A stretch of DNA of 34,500 nt. It comes from an uncultured Porphyromonadaceae bacterium. GTDB lineage: Bacteria > Bacteroidota > Bacteroidia > Bacteroidales > Muribaculaceae. Shown here piece by piece: positions 25,477-33,183 of the stretch. The notes under the pieces are model-generated. The model saw only the letters and a program-made list of their open reading frames with translations. It searched no databases and had not been told where the DNA came from. Position 1 is the stretch's first letter. The number at the start of each line of letters is the position of its first letter. Location of the stretch: NCBI GenBank assembly GCA_945231345.1, contig CALYOL010000004.1:1-34500 (forward strand), in the 5' to 3' direction. The position numbers were made by a program, and so were the translations under genes.

Positions 25477-26400
25477 ATGACAAATATTCCCCTACTCGTT
25501 ATTACTGGTCCTACTGCTTCAGGTAAAACTCGTCGCGCTGTTGATGTTGCTAAAGCATTAAATGGCGAAATAATTAGTGCAGATTCGCGGCAAGTATATC
25601 GTGGCATGAATCTTGGTACAGGTAAAGACCTTGAGGAATATGACAATATACCATACCATTTGATAGATATTGCAGAAGCTGGGGAAAAATACAATCTTTA
25701 CCGATATCTTAGGGATTATCAAATCGCATACAATCAAATCATCAACAACAATCGTCTACCTATACTTTGCGGTGGAACGGGTCTTTATGTTGAGTCCGTA
25801 CTGAATGGACTCGTTTTGCCAGCGGTGCCACAAAACGATGAGCTTAGAGAGAATCTTAAAGACAAAAACCTTGAAGAGCTAAAAGAGATTCTTTCTAAGA
25901 TGAAAGTTCTACACAATACAACAGACGTTGACAGTTGCAAACGCGCTATTCGCGCCATTGAAATACAAACCTACTATGAACAACACCCTAATGAGGCTAT
26001 TTTAGCAAAGCCTAAACCAATTAATAACGCAGTTATCATCGGGGTGGATATAGACCGTGAAAGCCGTAGAGATAGAATTACCTCCCGACTTAAAGCCAGA
26101 CTTGAATGCGGTATGGTAGATGAGATTAAAATGCTGTTAGATAGTGGAATTGCTCCTGATGACCTAATTTATTATGGACTTGAATACAAATACTTGACCC
26201 TATATGTTACGGGGCATTTGACTTATTGTCAAATGGTGGATGAACTGAATATTGCTATACATCAGTTTGCCAAGCGTCAGATGACATGGTTTCGTGGAAT
26301 GGAAAGGAGAGGGTTTAAAATTAATTGGCTTAAATATGACATGCCTCGTATGGAGTTTGTTGATTCAGTTAAAGAGATAATTTCAAAAGTATCAGAATGA
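25477..26400 (+). CDS. miaA: tRNA dimethylallyltransferase (MiaA-type)
   Basis: MiaA adds a dimethylallyl group to A37 of tRNAs that read codons starting with U. The 307-residue product has the P-loop ITGPTASGKT near residues 8-17, ADSRQVYRGMNLGTGKDLEEY, the YHLIDI box, LPILCGGTGLYVESVLNGL and the closing FAKRQMTWFRGMERR. The segment after the Asp-Ser box is shorter than in the E. coli enzyme (the TAKP-type loop is reduced). I recall two miaA paralogues in Bacteroidales, and this looks like the second form; that is from memory. The ATG at 25477 puts the P-loop at the usual distance. Its stop overlaps the next start by 4 nt. Confidence 0.93.
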   Translation: MTNIPLLVITGPTASGKTRRAVDVAKALNGEIISADSRQVYRGMNLGTGKDLEEYDNIPYHLIDIAEAGEKYNLYRYLRDYQIAYNQIINNNRLPILCGGTGLYVESVLNGLVLPAVPQNDELRENLKDKNLEELKEILSKMKVLHNTTDVDSCKRAIRAIEIQTYYEQHPNEAILAKPKPINNAVIIGVDIDRESRRDRITSRLKARLECGMVDEIKMLLDSGIAPDDLIYYGLEYKYLTLYVTGHLTYCQMVDELNIAIHQFAKRQMTWFRGMERRGFKINWLKYDMPRMEFVDSVKEIISKVSE

Positions 26401-27365
26401 TTCTACGCTACTTTATAACATTCATTATTGCTGTCGTCTCTACAGCCGGTTTTGCCCAAAATAGTGCAAGGTATAAGGGGAAAAACATATCCGTTCCAAA
26501 GGATTCAACTGTGACAATAAAAATTGATTCACCTAAAATCATAGATGCTAATATAATGTTTTGTCACGTTAAGAACCCTGATAATAGTTCTAAATTTGAT
26601 ATTGAATTTTGCGATAGCACTACAACGGATGGCTATAAACTTTCATTCACTTGGACTAAGGCAAAATACTCAGCATTTGAAGATGATAGGATTATGCAAG
26701 TCAATATCGTTGACATCCTTAATGATTCTATTGTCGGAAGGGTTGAGATTGATGATTCAAAAATTGCAGACCTTTATAGAGGAAATAATCAATTATCAAT
26801 CTCCGGCAATTTTTACTCAGGTTTGAACATATATTTAAATAAGAAAATATCATTAGCAAAGTTACCATGGAAGAAAAATTTAAAGCTCTTTCAGTTTTAT
26901 TCCGACATAGGTTCTACAATAAAAATCTTTAGGGCAAATGTCATAAAAGACAATACGCCTGAGCTCGAGACAAACCTAACGATTGAAGACATTCGTCGTG
27001 TAGTCAGGTATTCAAACGACAGCATAGTTGGCATCTATAGATATCTTGACCGTGAAAACAATCCAAAATTGGCAGTCCCGGGTGGAAAATATACTCTTGC
27101 CATTCTTCCTGCAAGAGATGGAAACTATGATATTATTTACATAGAGGGAGCGAAAACATATAAAAAATGCTGGCACACAGGCATGCTGAAAGGAAGACTT
27201 TTAAAGACCATTTTCATCAATCATTTTGACCTTGAATGGTATAATTCTAAGATGGACTTAATGAAAGATGAAACCTTTGCCTCCTTACAGATGCTTGAAG
27301 TACTTGAAATAAACTTTCCTCTTTACAAAGCTAAAATGAGATTTAGCAGGGTAAAAGATTTCTAA
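26397..27365 (+). CDS. Secreted protein of unknown function, coupled to miaA
   Basis: I do not recognise this family. The 322-residue protein begins with a signal peptide (about 1-20, ending TAGFAQ). The mature part is beta-rich and charged (KNISVPKDSTVTIKIDSPKIIDA, SISGNFYSGLNIYLNKK, AVPGGKYTLAILPARDGNYDIIYIEG). It has several Cys but no obvious catalytic motif. The start codon overlaps the miaA stop (ATGA at 26397-26400), so translation is coupled. It faces the thioredoxin gene, which is convergent. Periplasmic or surface location is likely; the function is unknown. Confidence 0.8.
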   Translation: MILRYFITFIIAVVSTAGFAQNSARYKGKNISVPKDSTVTIKIDSPKIIDANIMFCHVKNPDNSSKFDIEFCDSTTTDGYKLSFTWTKAKYSAFEDDRIMQVNIVDILNDSIVGRVEIDDSKIADLYRGNNQLSISGNFYSGLNIYLNKKISLAKLPWKKNLKLFQFYSDIGSTIKIFRANVIKDNTPELETNLTIEDIRRVVRYSNDSIVGIYRYLDRENNPKLAVPGGKYTLAILPARDGNYDIIYIEGAKTYKKCWHTGMLKGRLLKTIFINHFDLEWYNSKMDLMKDETFASLQMLEVLEINFPLYKAKMRFSRVKDF

Positions 27366-27410
27366 CACTCAGATATTGCAGATGACAATGTCATTAACTG
27401 TTGATGTTGT

Positions 27411-27707
27411 TTATTTAAATTTTTCAATCAATGTCTTCAGAGTGTTAAGGTCGTGATATCCAGACTCTCGCCAGATTGCCTCACCTGATTTGAAAAGCAC
27501 CAATGTAGGCACGCTCATCACTCTGTAAAGCGTGGCGAGTTCTTCATTTTTATCCACATCAATTTTTAAGATTGTTGCTTTTTCCCCTATTGCTTTCTTT
27601 AATTCAGTCAAAACAGGAATCTGCATCTGACAGGGACCACACCATGTGGCAAAAAAATCCACCAATGTCAGTTTGTCTCCATTTATAATGTCATTGAAAT
27701 TATCCAT
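27411..27707 (-). CDS. trxA: Thioredoxin
   Basis: A 98-residue cytoplasmic thioredoxin with the classical active site W22-C23-G-P-C26 in FFATWCGPCQMQIPVL. The conserved KIDVDKNEELATLYRVMSVPTLVLFKSG stretch includes the cis-Pro loop (VPT). It reduces protein disulfides with thioredoxin reductase (not in the window). It converges with the secreted unknown gene, and about 165 nt separate it from the upstream thioredoxin-fold gene on the same strand. A candidate terminator lies in that gap, so it is probably transcribed on its own. Confidence 0.95.
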   Translation of the reverse strand: MDNFNDIINGDKLTLVDFFATWCGPCQMQIPVLTELKKAIGEKATILKIDVDKNEELATLYRVMSVPTLVLFKSGEAIWRESGYHDLNTLKTLIEKFK

Positions 27708-27829
27708 AATTATAACTATTTATTTGTTTTATATATAACGTAGACACTATGTCAAATGTTTAATACTAATTAAAAAAGTTGGCAATGATATGTATCAATT
27801 CTCAAAATGATTTCTGTACATATTGACAT

Positions 27830-27859
27830 AAAAAAAGCCCGTTGCCCAATATTAGGGCA
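27830..27859 (-). terminator. Possible terminator of the thioredoxin-fold gene
   Basis: On the minus strand a hairpin TGCCC/GGGCA (plus 27843-27847 and 27855-27859, 7-nt loop) is followed by ACGGGC and then a T-run (plus A run 27830-27836). GCCC/GGGC can also pair in an alternative register. It sits about 15 nt past the stop at 27873. Confidence 0.55.
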
Positions 27860-27872
27860 GCAGACTAATCAA

Positions 27873-28352
27873 TTAAAGGTTTTTAAGTTCGCTGACACTT
27901 GGGTTTATCGCTATAATCTTACCTGTTTTGCTGATAAGAAAGGAATAATACCCTGCCTTCAAGTCGTAAAATTTGTCAATCTGATTATAGTTACGATTTC
28001 CGGCAAAAAATTGCGAGTCATTGTTAAGATTATCCAGTTTGAGAACCTCACTGAAAAGAGTTTCGCTCTCATCAAGGTTGACAGACAGATAATTGATTGA
28101 TTTTGAATTACTTTTCATAAAGGAGTCATACTCATTGCACATATATCGTGATGATGCATCGTATGAAGACCAAAATGTCAGCAACAGGTATTCTCCACGA
28201 AATCTTTCAATGTCTATTGTTTTGTCATTGTCAAGGAGTGATATATTTGGCGCATATGCTCCAACCTTTGCACCCACTTCGTCATTTGTAAAACCAAAGG
28301 AGAATATCAAAATCATTACAATGCCTGCAAGAAACAAAAATGATTTTTTCAT
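27873..28352 (-). CDS. Thioredoxin-fold (TlpA/AhpC-like) protein without CxxC
   Basis: A 159-residue secreted or membrane-anchored protein: a hydrophobic signal segment at about 4-21, then a thioredoxin-like domain (GAYAPNISLLD, FRGEYLLLTFWSSYDASSRYMCNEY, NYLSVNLDESE, DKFYDLKAGYYSFLISKTGKIIAINP). At the position where TlpA-type proteins read W-C-x-x-C it has Y-D-A-S-S, so both redox Cys are missing; only one Cys remains nearby (C72). It is probably redox-inactive, perhaps a binding or structural module. A promoter about 120 nt upstream and a structured leader precede it. Confidence 0.82.
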   Translation of the reverse strand: MKKSFLFLAGIVMILIFSFGFTNDEVGAKVGAYAPNISLLDNDKTIDIERFRGEYLLLTFWSSYDASSRYMCNEYDSFMKSNSKSINYLSVNLDESETLFSEVLKLDNLNNDSQFFAGNRNYNQIDKFYDLKAGYYSFLISKTGKIIAINPSVSELKNL

Positions 28353-28422
28353 TGTCTTCGATTAATGTTACTAATAAGGATATATCCAACTTTCAAAATG
28401 AATTGAAATTATCAATATCCCC

Positions 28423-28458
28423 GCCGATTTTCGGCATAGTGTCACCTCTTATGACACT
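28423..28458 (-). promoter_or_regulatory. Two tandem hairpins in the leader of the thioredoxin-fold gene
   Basis: Within the leader of about 120 nt there are two perfect short stems: AGTGTCA/TGACACT (28438-28444 and 28452-28458, 7-nt loop) and GCCGA/TCGGC (28423-28427 and 28431-28435, 3-nt loop). On the minus strand an ATG between them (28437-28435) opens a 14-codon frame, MPKIGGDIDNFNSF, ending well before the gene. The role is unknown. Confidence 0.4.
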
Positions 28459-28479
28459 GAAAACCTTTGTTTTCGGGTG

Positions 28480-28511
28480 CAAAGTTACAAATTTATGACA
28501 AGATATGCAAG
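28480..28511 (-). promoter_or_regulatory. Probable promoter of the thioredoxin-fold gene
   Basis: TAACTTTG on the minus strand (28487-28480) is an exact -7 box with CTTG (28511-28508) 20 nt upstream, the same pairing seen ahead of dacB. It predicts a leader of about 120 nt. Confidence 0.5.
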
Positions 28512-28597
28512 TATTTTGGCTTAAATTAGATATACATAATTAGTCAAAAGTCTGAGAAACCGCACTATTAGTGAGTTTGTGGAATTGTTAAATTTAT

Positions 28598-29539
28598 TTA
28601 ATGAGGTGAGTATTTTGACTTCAAAAGACTATTTTTTGAATTATAGAAGCTTGGGGATAAAATAAAACTCAGTTCTGGTACCTCATTATTTTTTAAATAT
28701 GATTTTACAATTTTATAGCCTATATACCTACCTATCATTGCCGGACAACCATCATGCAAATATGAAGAAGAAGGCGATGGTTGACAAAGTTTAGCAATTA
28801 TAATCCTGTCTGTAGAATAAAGGAAATCACGTGCAGCTAATGCAGCCCAAATCTTTGACTCATTTTCTTTCACAAAATCAATTTCAGTATCGGAATATAA
28901 AAGTATATCAAATACATCTGCATCAGGCATTAATTCCAATATTGTGTACAATAGAGCTCCCTCATACAACATACGATTTATTGCAGTTTCATCTGATTGT
29001 CTCAAATATGGATAACAATAAGCCAATGACGATTCTGCCACGTCAAAAGGCATGTGCGAAATTGTTTTAACTTTCTTAATATAATCAGCGAATGCAGTAT
29101 ATCCGGCATAATTAGAACCAAGATAGTGGTTTAGGCCGATATATACTATTGAATCAATTACCATTATTGGCTGACTATAAGAATTAATAACACCAACATA
29201 ATGCTTATTAGCAATATTTACTTTTAATTCTTTTGCTTTACCATTCATTTGTGCCAATACTCGTTCCACGGAGTCAAGCGGCAATAAATACTTGTTTACA
29301 TCTTTGCCAAAAATCATCATGGCTCGAGATTTTGAGTAATTTTCAATGTCAAGACGCATTCCCATTTGACTTGACATCACTTCAAGAAAAGGGCCAAGAT
29401 ATTTCTGAGCACTATCAAGTCTATCGGTCATACACATTTCATCTGTGCGCACAATTGTTATTTTGCCATAATCATTGTGGCTTGTACAGCTACTCATTAA
29501 AGCAACCAAAATAGCGTAAAAGTAAATAATCTTTTTCAT
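28598..29539 (-). CDS. GldB-like lipoprotein
   Basis: The 313-residue product starts with a lipoprotein signal (MKKIIYFYAILVALMSSC, Cys at 18). The body resembles GldB, a lipoprotein needed for gliding in flavobacteria, and related zincin-like DUF2268 folds: LDSAQKYLGPFLEVMSS, LLPLDSVERVLAQM, IVYIGLNHYLGSN, YCYPYLRQSDETAINRMLYEGALLYTILELMPD and GRYIGYKIVKSYLKNN. Gut Bacteroidales do not glide, so its role there is unknown. I use the ATG at 29539, because a longer in-frame option to 29674 would place 45 non-signal residues before the lipobox. A -7-like box TACTTTTG (minus, 29555-29548) ends only 8 nt before this start. Confidence 0.85.
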   Translation of the reverse strand: MKKIIYFYAILVALMSSCTSHNDYGKITIVRTDEMCMTDRLDSAQKYLGPFLEVMSSQMGMRLDIENYSKSRAMMIFGKDVNKYLLPLDSVERVLAQMNGKAKELKVNIANKHYVGVINSYSQPIMVIDSIVYIGLNHYLGSNYAGYTAFADYIKKVKTISHMPFDVAESSLAYCYPYLRQSDETAINRMLYEGALLYTILELMPDADVFDILLYSDTEIDFVKENESKIWAALAARDFLYSTDRIIIAKLCQPSPSSSYLHDGCPAMIGRYIGYKIVKSYLKNNEVPELSFILSPSFYNSKNSLLKSKYSPH

Positions 29540-29547
29540 AACTAATG

Positions 29548-29555
29548 CAAAAGTA
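29548..29555 (-). promoter_or_regulatory. Candidate -7 box of the GldB-like gene
   Basis: TACTTTTG on the minus strand fits TAnnTTTG exactly, with ATTG 21 nt upstream at 29580-29577. It lies 8 nt before the start codon, which would leave almost no 5' leader. That is unusual, so treat it with caution. Confidence 0.35.
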
Positions 29556-29649
29556 CAAATTTGAGTTGATTGTTTGGCAATATTTGCCGTATAATTTGCG
29601 AAATTGGAATAAAACCTGCCAAAAAATGGGTAATTTGTCGGTAATTTCG

Positions 29650-29657
29650 TAAATTTG
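29650..29657 (+). promoter_or_regulatory. Candidate -7 box of the amidase-MCE operon
   Basis: TAAATTTG fits TAnnTTTG exactly and lies 60 nt before the amidase start. No TTTG stands at the right spacing. Confidence 0.4.
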
Positions 29658-29717
29658 CACTTGAAAATAGACACAGTCTTAAGATTGTGTAATTTTCATT
29701 AAGCTCTGACTGTTATA

Positions 29718-30458
29718 ATGAAACAGGCAAATAAAATAAAACTACTATTATTTCTTCTGCTGGCTTGCCTTAGCGTCTCGTCAGCAGCGAAAGATTTTGT
29801 AGTTATCATAGATGCCGGGCACGGTGGGTTTCAAGGTGGAGCAATATACAATAAAGTTAAGGAAAAAACAGTAAACCTTGAAGTGTCAAAACTTGTGCGC
29901 GATAAACTCAAAAACGAACATAAAGACGTAAAAGTTATTATGACGCGTGAAAAGGATGTTTTCATTGAACTTAAAGACCGTGCAGCGCTATCTAACAGGA
30001 TTAAACCGGACCTTTTTATCTCAATTCACTGTAATGCTATTGCCGGTAAAGCAAAACAAAAAAAGATTTATGGAGCGTATGCTGTTGTGATGAACGCAAG
30101 CCAAATGCAGAACCTTGATAAATACACCGACAAGCAGCGCTTACAGAGGCTTGAATCTTTCGAACTTAGCCTTAAGGCTGGAAATTATATACTTGATGAG
30201 CTTGAAGCCATAGCCGGCAGAAAGCGTGGAGGATTTCATCAGAGCCTTCGTGACCTTGCTTTGCTTAGGGAGGTCTGGGCACCTTCTGTGATTGTGGAAT
30301 TAGATTATCTATCATATCCAGAGGCAAACAAGTTTCTCGCATCAAAAGACGGCAAGGAAAAGTGCGCCAAAGCTGTATGCGAAGGCATTATCAAATACAA
30401 GGAGTATCTCGAAAAGATATACGACGACTCTGACAATGATGAGGAGGTTAATCAGTAA
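29718..30458 (+). CDS. N-acetylmuramoyl-L-alanine amidase (Amidase_3)
   Basis: Cleaves the amide bond between MurNAc and L-Ala in peptidoglycan, usually during daughter-cell separation. A signal peptide (1-24) leads to a zinc amidase domain: the zinc His35 in IIDAGHGG, Glu49 in KEKTVNLEVSKL, His104 in LFISIHCNA and the catalytic Glu194 in VIVELDYLSYPEA. The last box reads LDYLSY where many homologues have VGFISN, a mild change. It lacks the regulatory AMIN domain seen in E. coli AmiC. The MCE gene follows after 42 nt, a pairing I recall from Bacteroidales. Confidence 0.95.
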   Translation: MKQANKIKLLLFLLLACLSVSSAAKDFVVIIDAGHGGFQGGAIYNKVKEKTVNLEVSKLVRDKLKNEHKDVKVIMTREKDVFIELKDRAALSNRIKPDLFISIHCNAIAGKAKQKKIYGAYAVVMNASQMQNLDKYTDKQRLQRLESFELSLKAGNYILDELEAIAGRKRGGFHQSLRDLALLREVWAPSVIVELDYLSYPEANKFLASKDGKEKCAKAVCEGIIKYKEYLEKIYDDSDNDEEVNQ

Positions 30459-30500
30459 ATAACATGAATAGTAATATCAAATTGAATTAATAATTAAATC

Positions 30501-31394
30501 ATGAAAATAAGAAAAGAAATCACCATCGGCATATGCGTTATTATTGCGCTATGCGTTTTGTTTTTCGGAATTGACTTCCTGAAAGGCATAAATGTTTTTA
30601 AACCTGCAAATTACTACACTGCATCCTACACAAATGTAAACGGGCTTGCCGTTTCAGCTCCTGTGACAATTAATGGCTACAAAATAGGGCTTGTCAGGTC
30701 TATTGATTATGAATATGACAATCCCGGACATGTCGCCGTAGAATTTAGCCTTGATAAAGAGCTTAAATTGCCTAAAGGTTCAAAAGCAGTAATTGTCTGT
30801 GATATGCTTGGCACTGCTACAGTTCAGCTTCAGCTCGCTGATAATGCAGAGTTTTACAACGTAGGTGACAAAATAGAATCTGAAACAGCTTCAGGGCTTA
30901 TGGATGGACTTTCTACAGACATTATGCCTGGTGTTGCTAACATTTTTCCTAAAGTAGACTCTCTACTCACTTCTATTAACAAGCTTGCATCCGACCCTGC
31001 TATAGCTGCTTCTGTAAAACGACTTGACGCCATCACTGCAAATCTTGAAGCTACTATGACTGCACTTAATAAGTCTGTCAAGGCATTACCTTCTGTTATG
31101 GGAAATGTTGAGGCAACAACTCAAAACGTTAGCACTATCACTGGTAATCTTGCATATGTTTCTGAGGAACTTAAGACCGTTCCGCTTGATTCTTGTATGG
31201 TATCAATCCAACAGACTGCTAACAATCTTCGCCAACTAACCGAAGAACTTAATAATCCTAACTCCTCACTCGGTCTGCTCATGAATGACCCTGCACTATA
31301 CAATAACCTAAACAATACTGTCAAAAGCCTTGACTCCCTATTTATAGATATAAAGAAAAATCCCAAAAGATATATCAATATTAAACTTCTTTAG
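30501..31394 (+). CDS. MCE-domain (MlaD-like) membrane protein
   Basis: MCE proteins carry lipids across the envelope as part of ABC-type systems. The 297-residue product has one N-terminal helix (about 8-26, EITIGICVIIALCVLFFGIDFL) and an MCE domain at about 37-115 (YYTASYTNVNGLAVSAPVTINGYKIGLVRSI, AVIVCDMLGTATVQLQLADN). A helical C-terminal half follows, typical of MlaD-type and YebT-like adaptors. No mlaE or mlaF genes lie nearby; in Bacteroidales they are often elsewhere. It may instead have an orphan role. Transcription likely ends at the hairpin at 31438-31481. Confidence 0.9.
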   Translation: MKIRKEITIGICVIIALCVLFFGIDFLKGINVFKPANYYTASYTNVNGLAVSAPVTINGYKIGLVRSIDYEYDNPGHVAVEFSLDKELKLPKGSKAVIVCDMLGTATVQLQLADNAEFYNVGDKIESETASGLMDGLSTDIMPGVANIFPKVDSLLTSINKLASDPAIAASVKRLDAITANLEATMTALNKSVKALPSVMGNVEATTQNVSTITGNLAYVSEELKTVPLDSCMVSIQQTANNLRQLTEELNNPNSSLGLLMNDPALYNNLNNTVKSLDSLFIDIKKNPKRYINIKLL

Positions 31395-31405
31395 GGAAAA
31401 GTGCG

Positions 31406-31428
31406 TTATTTAGAATTATTCTAAATAA
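31406..31428. repeat. Perfect AT-rich palindrome upstream of dnaA
   Basis: Arms TTATTTAGAAT (31406-31416) and ATTCTAAATAA (31418-31428) around one central base. It could be an operator or part of the region where the MCE transcript ends. No function is shown. Confidence 0.55.
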
Positions 31429-31437
31429 TAAAATATT

Positions 31438-31490
31438 TTGGCTAAATCGCTGTAATTGTTTATTTGACGTGATTTAGCCAAATATTTTTC
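31438..31490 (+). terminator. Likely terminator of the amidase-MCE operon
   Basis: An 11-bp perfect stem (TTGGCTAAATC at 31438-31448 and its complement at 31471-31481) with a 22-nt loop, followed by ATATTTTTC. It lies about 45 nt past the MCE stop codon. The long loop makes it less classical. Confidence 0.6.
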
Positions 31491-31727
31491 ACATTAAGTC
31501 AAAAAACAATAATACTGATGAGTTTCTCTACTTACACATTAATCAGTTAATAAATAGGGTGTTAGTTATTGAAACTATAGATAAAATTGAAAAGTATAAG
31601 CTAATTATTATAAGTTCTTGAAATTCAGGATAGTTGCAATATTTTTGTAAAAACCAAATTTTTTGACTTTGTTTTTTTCAAAAATAATCCTCAATTTTGT
31701 ACTGGAAAAAGATAAGAAATTTTCGAC

Positions 31728-33110
31728 ATGATACGCAACCACATACAGATGTGGGAGGAGTGTCTTCGCATTATAAAAGACAATCTGTCCCCTGATCAGT
31801 TCAAATCTTGGTTTGAGCCGGTGACTTCTTTGGACTTTAGCGAAGGTAATTTGCGACTAATGGTGCCATCTTCTTTTTTCTCTGAATATATTGAAGAAAA
31901 GTACCGAGACTTACTTGGTAAAGTAATTAATCGCGTTTACGGACCAGGCACTAAACTTTTTTACTGCTATAATCAGGTTAACAATGAACCTGCTACTAAG
32001 ATTACTGTAAGAAGCGAGAACCCCTCAAATGCAATTAAGCCTAACCTCCCTCCCGCAAATCCTGCCATTACGGCGGTAAATACAAATTTTGACTCTCAGC
32101 TCAACCCGCGATATAACTTCGAGAACTATTGCGGAAGTATGTCAAATAAAGTAGCGCTTTCTATAGGAGAAGCTATAGGTAATGACCCAAAATGTAAAAC
32201 ATTTAACCCATTGTTTATCATTGGTCCTTCCGGTGTAGGCAAAACCCACTTGATGCATGCAATTGGCATACGTCTCAAAGAAAATAATCCTGAGATGCGT
32301 GTGCTTTACGTTACATCACGCCTTTTTGAAAGTCAGTTCACTACAGCTGCTCACAATGGAGATATAAACAATTTCATCAATTTTTACCAGAGCATTGATT
32401 GCCTGATTATTGATGATATCCAAGACCTTATTGGCAAAGAGCGTACTCAAAACACGTTCTTTCATATCTTCAATCATCTACAGCTAAACGGAAAGCAAAT
32501 AATCATCTCCAGCGACTGCCCTCAATCTCAAATGAAAGGTATGTCTGAGCGTATGCTTACGCGATTTAAATGGGGTATGACAGTTAGACTTGAACGCCCT
32601 GACTATGAATTGCGCCGAGAAGTGCTCAAGATGAAAGCTCAGACAGAAGGTGTTTTGCTCAGTGACGAAGTTCTTGACTTCATTGCCTCTAATATTACAG
32701 ATAGCATTAGAGAGCTTGAAGGTACAATGGTGACTATTGTGGGATATGCTGCAATTCTCGGTGAAGATATAACTATTGAACTTGTAAGGTCTGTGATGCA
32801 AAATTCATACACGGTTAAGCAAAAACAAGTTAACTTCGAGATGATTGCTGAGGAAGTAAGTAATTATTACGGAATTGACCCTGAAGACATTTTCACAAAA
32901 TCTCGTAAGCGCGAAATTTCGGATGCTCGTCAGATGGTTATGTATCTTGCTAAAAAACATGCAAAGATGCCGCTTGCTGCCATCGGTACTAAGCTTGCGC
33001 GTACTCATGCTACTGTTTTATATGCCTGCAAAAACATCGAGGACCGTCTGCCCCATGAGAAACAGTTGAAAGATGATGTTACAAAAATAGAAAGTAAAAT
33101 TTTCGCATAA
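31728..33110 (+). CDS. dnaA: Chromosomal replication initiator DnaA
   Basis: DnaA binds the origin, melts DNA and recruits the helicase. The 460-residue product has the N-terminal domain I (MWEECLRIIKDNLSPDQFKSW), a variable linker and an AAA+ core with Walker A GPSGVGKT (166-173) and Walker B CLIIDDIQDL (224-233). The C-terminal DnaA-box-binding domain carries the signature DARQMVMYLAKKH and KLARTHATVLYA. The start at 31728 gives the standard N-terminus. It stands alone with a strong terminator behind. Neither dnaN nor recF follows, typical of Bacteroidales, and a TfoX-type gene and a ribonucleotide reductase gene lie next to it. Confidence 0.98.
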   Translation: MIRNHIQMWEECLRIIKDNLSPDQFKSWFEPVTSLDFSEGNLRLMVPSSFFSEYIEEKYRDLLGKVINRVYGPGTKLFYCYNQVNNEPATKITVRSENPSNAIKPNLPPANPAITAVNTNFDSQLNPRYNFENYCGSMSNKVALSIGEAIGNDPKCKTFNPLFIIGPSGVGKTHLMHAIGIRLKENNPEMRVLYVTSRLFESQFTTAAHNGDINNFINFYQSIDCLIIDDIQDLIGKERTQNTFFHIFNHLQLNGKQIIISSDCPQSQMKGMSERMLTRFKWGMTVRLERPDYELRREVLKMKAQTEGVLLSDEVLDFIASNITDSIRELEGTMVTIVGYAAILGEDITIELVRSVMQNSYTVKQKQVNFEMIAEEVSNYYGIDPEDIFTKSRKREISDARQMVMYLAKKHAKMPLAAIGTKLARTHATVLYACKNIEDRLPHEKQLKDDVTKIESKIFA

Positions 33111-33127
33111 ATAGGCTTAATGATATA

Positions 33128-33176
33128 CAAGAAAGCGATGATGATTATTTGTCAACATCGCTTTCTTGTTTTCTTC
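33128..33176. terminator. Terminator after dnaA
   Basis: A perfect 13-bp stem (CAAGAAAGCGATG at 33128-33140 and its complement at 33156-33168, 15-nt loop) followed by TTTTCTTC. It lies between convergent dnaA and the TfoX-type gene, so it may serve both. Confidence 0.9.
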
Positions 33177-33183
33177 AATTATA

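Larger units (their letters stand above)
31395..31727. other. Intergenic region upstream of dnaA with inverted repeats
   Basis: About 330 nt of AT-rich DNA, no gene seen. It holds a perfect 11-bp palindrome (31406-31428) and an 11-bp hairpin, the likely MCE-gene terminator (31438-31481). About 240 nt without clear motifs follow before dnaA. I find no exact DnaA box (TTATNCACA). A weak promoter-like pair is TTTG at 31644-31647 with TGACTTTG at 31664-31671. Confidence 0.6.

Noticed and set aside
31395-31727. Origin of replication directly upstream of dnaA
   Set aside because: No TTATNCACA words or clusters of near matches are visible in this gap.
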